The notes beneath the pieces are model-generated. The model saw nothing but the letters and a program-made list of their open reading frames with translations. It did no database searches and was not told where the DNA came from. Shown here piece after piece: positions 27,401-36,400 of a stretch of DNA of 64,000 nt. This stretch comes from Leptodactylus fallax (lineage: Eukaryota > Chordata > Amphibia > Anura > Leptodactylidae), in the NCBI GenBank assembly GCA_947044405.1, contig CAMRHE010000157.1, positions 3,920,501 through 3,984,500 of the forward strand, given 5' to 3'. How positions within the stretch are numbered: position 1 is the first letter of the stretch; the number at the start of each line of letters is the position of its first letter. A program made the position numbers and the translations under genes.

Positions 27401-30400
27401 TTTCATTTTTCTGTTTTCGTTTTTTACTCCCTGCATTACAAAAGCGATAACTTTCTAATTTTTCCATTTACGTAATCATAAGAGCACTTCATTTTTGTAT
27501 GACAAGTTGCACTTCAAAGTGGTACCATTTATTATTCTGTACAATGTACTAGGAAGCGGGAAAAAATTCCGAATGAGGTGGAATTGAAAAAAAAATGCAG
27601 TACTGCAATCTTCTTAAGGGTTTTGTTTTTACGGCTTCTACTCTGTGTTAAAAATACTATATAAGCTCTATTGTTCGACTTGGTAAGATCACAGTGATGC
27701 CAAATTTATATAGTTTTTTTCATGTTTTAATAACTTTATAAAAATTAAAAGTTTTAAAAGAAAAAAAAATTCTTTGAATCACAATATTCTAACATCTGTA
27801 ACTTTTTATATTTTGGAGTGTACAGTGCTGTGTAAGGTGTCTTTTTTGGCAGGATAATATGTAGTTTTTATTGATGTTGGGGAATGTATGATGTTTTGAT
27901 CACTTCTTGATCCATTGTTTTTGGAAGGCAAAAAGGCGAAAAAACAATTCAGCCATTTTGATTTTTTTCCCTGCTATGGCATTTACCGTAAGGGACAAAT
28001 GTTTTTATATTTTAATAGTTTGGGCATTTTCAGACTTAGGGATGCCTAATGTGTTTATGTTTACTTTTATTTATTTATACTTATCTAGAGAAAGGGGGGA
28101 GATTTAAACTTTTATATAAAACATTTTTAATTTTTTTAAAGATTTTTAAAAACTATTTTTAGCCCCTCCCCCTCTGGGGGCTTGAACATGTGATTTTCAG
28201 ATTTGCTATGTAACTATTGAAGTCTGCTGCAAGTAGTAGATATAGTCCTATGGCAGGGCTGGGAGCCTTCAGAAGGCTCATAGCTGCCATGGTAATGGGA
28301 CGGCTCCCATGATCGCACTGCGGGAGGGGGGGGGAGGCGACCCATTACCAATTCTCATAGGGAAAGTAAAAGTAATCACTGAGATGCCGTGGTCAAATGC
28401 GACCACGGCATCTGAGTCGTTAAATACCCGTGATCATGATCATGGGCAATGCTGCCGGGTCCCTGCTGTGTGAAACAGCACAGACCCAGCAGCTAGTGTG
28501 TTCGCTCTGCTTCAGAGCAGACGCCATATTTAGTCACATGCACCAGGACGTACATGTATGTAATATGATGCTCAAATGGTCCCCACATGATATAGTATCC
28601 CCGTTGAGTATCCCCAAATAATAAAGTGTCCCTTCAAGTTGTCTCTGCATCATATAGTGTCCATCAAGTGGTCCCCACATAATAAACAGTCCCCCATTTC
28701 ATATAGTATCCCCTCAAGTGGCCCCCACTTTATATAGTATCCCCTCAAGTGGCCCCCACATCATATAGTGTTGCCTGAAGTGGCCCCACATCATATAATG
28801 TCCTCTCAAGTGACCACCACATAATTTAATGTCCATTCAATCAATATGATACATACAAAAAACATTCTGCTCACCTATCGCCATTCCCATGGAGCAGCCT
28901 GCAGGCTCAAGCTATAGTACTGTCTCTGGCTTAGCACTCATTGCACCTACCTGCAGTAGACATCAGCTGAAGCCTCAATGGTGGAGCTGATAGCTCTGTG
29001 CTCCATTATTCTATTCGACTTTACCTGCTGCCTGGAAATATGGGACAGCACTCAAAATGCTGGACTGTCTTGCTCAATTTGGTTTGGCTGAGGGGGTACC
29101 CATTACTATAGGGCCCTGCAAAGGTACACTGTTTGCCCTATGGTAAGAGCAGCTCTGGTTATTAAATCACACATTACATTTATGTCTAAACCAAAATAAA
29201 CAGTGCAATAAAGCACAGTGATAGGTGATCAATGCACCTGAATAATATGTAGTATGTGGTTAATAGGGTGCACAGCCTGTTGATATTGACATCTGTTTAA
29301 TTCCCTGTTGTTTTGCAGGCAATTCCTATTATCAACCGAGCTCAAATCATTGACGATGCATTTAATTTAGCTAGGTGAGTATGAATGTTTCAATAAGTAT
29401 TAGTATTTCCTCCTTAAAAAATGTAGCGTTTTGGAAAAATTAAAATATAAAGTTAATGAGAGTCTACCACCACCAAAATCGCTTCTAAAACCACTTACGG
29501 GCTGTTGTATAGGCAGTTAGTGGCATAGTGAACATACCTTTCTTGTGTCAAAATGTAGTCCTCCTGCTAAGAGATTCAACTTTTATTCTATATGCAAATG
29601 AGCTGTTCGGTCCACTCCTGTGTGAGCTCCCAGTTTCTTTTGTGGTAACCACTCAGTGCTGACCGCTAAACAGAAAAACTGACATGTCCCATGGAAAATT
29701 ATTTAAAGTGACCACAAAAGAGGATGACTCTCCAGCAAGTATAGCCACATCTTCATGTACCGAACTGCTTAGCTGCATATGGAGTAAAAGTTGAATTTCT
29801 CAACAGCAAGATTGTACTTTGACCCAAGTAAAGAATGATCAGCAATGTGAGTAACCAACCCTACTACAGCTGCAGATAACTGGCTTAGAAGCCATTTTGG
29901 GTTTGCAACAGATCTGAATGGGTCCCACTGAGAACAGCCCCTTTTTTATACAATGCAAAACAGCCTAACAGATTACACTATTAGGGGCCACGGAAACCTG
30001 CTGTAACTAAGTCATAAACAGTACCACAAGCAGTAACATGTCTAATATTTCTAATAGTTTAATAAATTGAGTTGTTATTGTATATTAATGCTGTTTTTAT
30101 TTCATTTTAGAGCTGAGATAATAAACACTACAAGAGCACTTGAAACCACTAGATTTCTTTCCAAGGATGTGGAGTACATGCCTTGGCAGACAGCTCTGAA
30201 CAGTCTCAGTTACTTTACGCAGATGTTTGATCGTACTGATGTCTATGGACCGATGAAGGTACAATAGTAGCATTACTCTATTCCATTATTAACTTGTGGT
30301 GAACAGCAGTGTAGTAGCAGGATTAGGTAGGGAAGAGCTCACAGAGATAGGAAGAGGGGGAGAGTAGTGACCAGGAGCAGTAGTGATCCTCTTACTGTTT

Positions 30401-33400
30401 TTCTATACATGATCTGAATAAAAAAACACTGTCCGACACTGTCCGGAAGTCTGTATGAAGATAAAGGGGTTTTCTGAGATTTTTAAATTTATCACCTGTC
30501 TTTAAAGAGGACCTTTCATGTCCTCATAGATGTACGGTATTATATACCACTAAAGAGCCGACAGTGCACTGCGGTTTTCCCACAATGTGCACCAGTGCCG
30601 AACACCTTTAGTTTCGGCAATGATATCTCTCCACTGACAGAAAGGCGAGCCTTTCAGCCTAGCGTCATCGCTGATGACGCTAGGCAGTAAGTCCTGCCCT
30701 TCTGACAGTGAAGGTGCCAATATCTCCAGCACCAGGGCGCATAAAGGGAAAGTTGACTATAGGCTTTCTAGCTGTATCAAATACCGCACATCTATGAGGT
30801 CATGAAAGGTCCTCTTTAAGATAGGTCATTAATTGAAGATCCAAGGGGGTCTGACACCAGGAAGCCCAGTGGATCAGCTGTCTGAAGTGGCAGCGGCGCT
30901 TGCTGAGGACTGCTTCTGCTTCACAGGCTATGTGTCATCATATTTATCAGTCCTATGGCCTGATTGCTGCTCATTTCCCAGTATAGCTGCTGCACAAATG
31001 TATGGCACTGTGCTTGGTAAGTAGTGAAGAGGATGAAGCATCTTCAAACAGCTGGTTGGCCGGAGGCTCGAGTGTCGGACCCCTAACAGGAACCTGAGTT
31101 AGAAAATTATAACCACAGTAGACACTGTTCAGGTTCTGTTTTGGAATATTCTAGTAAAAGCACCACCTAGAGTGTACTGCAACCAAAAGCTTGTGTGACA
31201 TGTGTGAGATTGGCAACCATCAAGCATGTTGCATCATTATCTTGTGAAGTTGAAAACAATACAATCTTCTGTTCTACTTAATATGGTCTAAGTTTTTTTA
31301 CATTTTAAACCACCCTCTTACACACTGAAATTTATATAACAATGAATTTTCCATATCATGTTATATTTTTACAGCCTCCCAAAGCTGAATAAGTTAACAC
31401 ATACATCTGTATCATTAAAAGGACACCTATTTGTATATAGTTTTGCTGGATTCCAGTTTATTGTTCTGCAGAAAAACAATATTGGATCATGTAATGCTGT
31501 ATACACAGTGTGATCCAGGATGTCACTAAGTGTACAGGATTTCTCCAACAGGCTTACATGAAGCAGCAGGCTACACCCCTGTTTGAATATTATAAAAGGA
31601 TAACAAATGACTGGAGTGTCAGACCTGCAACTTTACAAGAACAGTAAGTACCACATATGTGAACTCAGAGATTTAGAGGGGATTTGCCATCATATAAACT
31701 AATGGCATAGTGTGAGGATATTGCACCCCTTTCTGACTGGTGGGGTCTAAATGCCAGAATCCCCACCACTCCTGAGAACAAGGTGCCATCGTGCTGGTTT
31801 ATCACTGTGGCCCCTTCAAAAATTTTCCTGGCATTGCGGAACTATTCCAGTAGGTTATAAGGAAAGACAGAAAGCATAAAAGTGGAAAATGCCATAGTAC
31901 ATTAAAGTGAGCAAGAAATATAGTAGTCGCCTCTGCTAATAAATACATTTTTCATCCAAATAGACAAAAGTCTTTCTATTTATTCTATTACTTTGCTACA
32001 GGTACAATGAAATGAATGCATTGAGTATGGCTTGTAGCTATGGAATCCCAGAATGTGTCCAACTGGCAACCAGACTCTTTAATGAGTGGAAAAACTCTAG
32101 TGTCAATAGGTATGTATGTCCAAAGGTCCTTACTGGTATAAAGGTGGTGCCACACAGTGTTCCGAATGCACTGGACTCTGGGAGCACAGGTGCTTTCACA
32201 TAAAAAGAAGTAAAATATGATCCGCATCTATCAGGCACTTACAGCATATCCTATGGATATAGCCATATATGCCATAGGATATGCATAGAGTAGAATACCC
32301 CTCTACATTTTGTGCATCCAGGATAGAGATATTCAATAAAATCTGACAATGCCAATCAGAACAAATATTTAGGTGCTGGTAAGAGCAATATTGTAATTAA
32401 TAATACTAGTTATACTAGACAGTAAGAGTGTATAGGTGCTAAGGGTGCTTTTGGTTAGACTGACAACTCAATTCATGCTTCAAGGCTCTTTCAAGTTATA
32501 TATGTCCTTAAGTGGCATGGGTAACAGTTTTCTTCAAAGTGGGTGGATGGGAGAGGAACTAATGTTTACTAAGGTAATAGAATAAGTGGTTACAACTGTC
32601 TTACAAGATGGAACTGGCTTGGTGGTTACAAACAGTCTCCCAGAGAAGGCATGATCTTGGAAGTTGCACATCTTTCTAAAAAAGCAAAGGTTCTTTGTGG
32701 ATTCACTCCATACAGAGGCATGCAACTTGGCACACTGTCCAATGCTAGTTCATTAGTAGCATTGGAGATAGTAGTCTCACACAGGTCATCCCCTTCTCGT
32801 TGCCAGCAGGGCCATCAACTGATGTCACTTTCGTTAGACTCCACATCCCAACTATGTTGTGTGTTGCCCTTGACTTGCATCTCAAGGCTGGCTAAGTCGC
32901 TATACAAGTTACTTTTAACTGATGTGGCTCACTCATATGCACAGGAATTGGTCATTCACGACTCACAAGCAGTTTTAGACGATCTCGGGCAGCAAGGGCT
33001 TGATCTTTCTCTCTCCACTTAGGCAACTATCTGTGCTGTCTTTATTAAGATGGAAAATTGAATTTCCTGATAAAAATGTGTTATTTTTTGTGTCTTATAA
33101 ACAGTATTCATCCGAATCTGAGGTCCGCTATCTACTGCAGTGCCATAGCTCAAGGGGGAGAAGAAGAATGGAACTTTGCATGGGAACAGTTCAGGATCAC
33201 CACTAACGCACAAGAGGCTGACAAACTACGAGCAGGTCTAGCATGTAGCAGGGAACCCTGGATCCTGAATAGGTAAATGAGTTGTAAAGACTTAATCAAT
33301 CAATCCATTTCACTGAAGGGATGTTGGGAAGGGTGACAATGCCTTCCTATTTAATTGCTCTTTACTTTTAGAACAAACTTTTGCATAAATTAATAGTAGA

Positions 33401-36400
33401 AGTGAATATAAGAAAATTTGTAATGAATCTCATTGAAGAAAAGTCCTCCTTTCTCTCCACTTATCAGAGTCTTTTCTTCCCCCACTGTCCTCCTTCTTAA
33501 ACTTACATTCACTTTGAAATCTCTTCTGAATTCCATCTCGGTCTCCCAAGCTCATAGAGGGATCAGAGTACAGATCTTCACAAAAGTCTATTGAGAAAAG
33601 TTGGTCAAACTGTCAATGCAGGTCTATAGGAGTCCTGCCTATCAGACATGCATGGTTAATTTGACATCCTGTTAATACACAAAACACTGTGTGCACCAGA
33701 TGTGCACAAAGGATGCCATTTCTTCAGAGGGGAGCACATGACGTCTACAAATATGGCTGTCACTAGATTATTTTATAACATTACATTATTATGATGCTTA
33801 CTTATATAGCGCCATCATATTCCGCAGCGCTTTACAGACATTGTCAGTCACTGTCCCATATAGGGCTCACAATCTACATGACTACACACAGGCTCATTTG
33901 CAAATGGAGGACATTTTTATTGGGGTCAACTGGAATACTGGAGTTTATAAGGAAGTCTGTAAACTACATAATTTATACTAAACCACCAGCAGTGTTGTGT
34001 AGGGGACAATAAAAACATTATAAACATAACTTTGCTGTCAGAAATCAATGCAAATTAGGATGAAGCCAGAGCCCACTTAAGCCACTGCCCAGCATTGCCT
34101 CTTATCTCCGATTGACATCATTACAGCCATGACATAGCTACAAACAGAAGATGTCAATCAGGGATAAGGAGCCGCGCAGGGCACTGATTCAAGTGCACAC
34201 CCTTTGCAGCTTCAGCCTAATTTGCATATTGATAAAAAAATAAGTATTTTACAGTGGATTACAATATTGATTTTTGACAGTAAATGCATGTTTGTGTTGT
34301 CTTTAATGTCCCCTACACCGCATGGTTAGTGGTTTAGCATGCACTATGTAGCTGACAGGAATAAGCTATAATGTACTGTATTAGTAAATAACATAGTACA
34401 TGTTTAACTATATGCTGAATGTACTCTGTTAACAAGATCACATTTATGATTATTATTTCACACTTTTCCAATTCACAGACTTTTGGAGTTTTCCCTGGAT
34501 TCCACGAAGATTCGTAGGCAAGATACGATTAGCACAATTACCAATGTTGTTGATAATGTGATAGGCCAAAATCTTGTCTGGGACTTTGTCAGAGCCAACT
34601 GGGGGAAAATCTATCAGCAGTAAGTGTCTACTTGTCTAAACAAAAGTATCCCAATCTGAAGCAATGCCGATTGATTTTCTTGGATTTTCTTTGGTAGATT
34701 TGCAGATTATTCTTCCTTTGGTAATCTCATTACTGGAGTAACCAGACGATTCTCCACACAATTTGAACTCAACCAAGTAAGTAAAACTATTCTGCAGCAA
34801 ATCATTGGCTCATGTAAAGAAGCAAGTAATTTCTCTGTATACAGCAGCTTCATTCTACACAATGTCAAAGCAGACACGTAGAGATTCCAAAGCCATATTA
34901 CAGGGGTTTTCCAAAAACTTGAGTAAGGGGGAAATGTGATAAAATAATACCCACCTTTTATGTCGCCTGCTGCTTCCAACAATGTCACGCTGGTCCTCCC
35001 AGCAGGTCTTTATTTACATGGATGAGAAGGGGTAATGTCTCTCATTAGGGAGAGACTGGTACAGGGACTTATTAGACCATTCATGCCCTGCTAAGAATTC
35101 TAGGTAAGGAATATACAAGACCCCATTGGTGAAAAAGAGGAATTTGCTACTAGCGCCATCTATTGGAAAATAACTCACTATAGATGAATAGCTGGTTTTC
35201 AAAAGAAAGGGCATAATCTGGGAATAATAGCCAAGCCAGAATGACTCCTCCAGAAGGAAGAGGTTCCCATCTGCAGAGAGCTGTTCTCATGTTTTTGCCT
35301 CTCATCAGCGCAGAGTAGGGTCATGGATGGCTTGTGAGAGGTCTAGATGTGGGTTCAGAAGGGGTAATGTCTCTCACACAGCCAACCAGTACCCTACTCT
35401 GCGCTGATGAGAGGCCAAAACATTGAAACAGCTGTCTCCGGACAGGAACCTCTTCATCCTGGAGGAGTTATACTGGCTTGGCTATTATTCCCAGATTACG
35501 CCCTTAGGTTTCCTTGAATACCAGGTTTTAATCTATAGGGAAATTAATAGAAAACGAATATCAGGTCTCATTATCCACAATTACAGAAAATATATAGAGA
35601 ACACCAAATACCAAAAAAAAAAAAAAAAATTGTTCTCAGAAATAACAAATCTTATATAGTCCATAATTCATCTTTATTCAACCATAATTGAATTTGATAA
35701 TGTTGCAAACATTTAAAAACAATCTGGAATAGTGTGGTACACAGGAATAATGTCACAGTTATATCAAAATTATACACATGATCAGCCAATATAATATATC
35801 ACAATACCTAATATATAACACAAGCCAAAGTGAGTTAATCCATATATAACCTATTATAATTCATAATATATAAATAGATATAAATATAAACCAATGTCAA
35901 AATAAACACCAAGAAAAAATATATAAATACAAGTAATAGCAAAAATATTACTACAAGTAACAGCAAAAAAAATAACATAAGTGCATCAGCGCATACTGCA
36001 AAAGTAGACTTCCCAAACAAATTTCATCGTAGGGAAACATATGACAAATACCAACCAGCCATAAGGCAAATGCTCCTGTGACTACACTGACCAGCACCTC
36101 AATGCACGTTTCACACTAACTTCTTAAGGGGGTCTATAGGGAGCTACCTTCCAATAGGTATTGCTAGGGGCAAATTCCTCTTTTTCATCAATGAGATCTT
36201 ATCTGTATAATCTTTACATGGCTGAAGTGGTGATGTGTATATTGTTGTGACCACTGCATCCAATTACTGGTCTCAGCAGTCTCATGTTGTATCACATTTC
36301 CATCCTTTTCCCAAGTTTATGAACAGCTCAGAAGATCCCTTTAAGGCTATCAGCTTATTTTGAGCTAAGAACTGCATTAAAATTAACACATCATCTGGTA

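Noticed and set aside
32651..33022. 123-codon open frame in ANPEP intron 16
   Set aside because: Unrecognised protein with no motif, flanked by no splice signals in the right phase. Probably chance.
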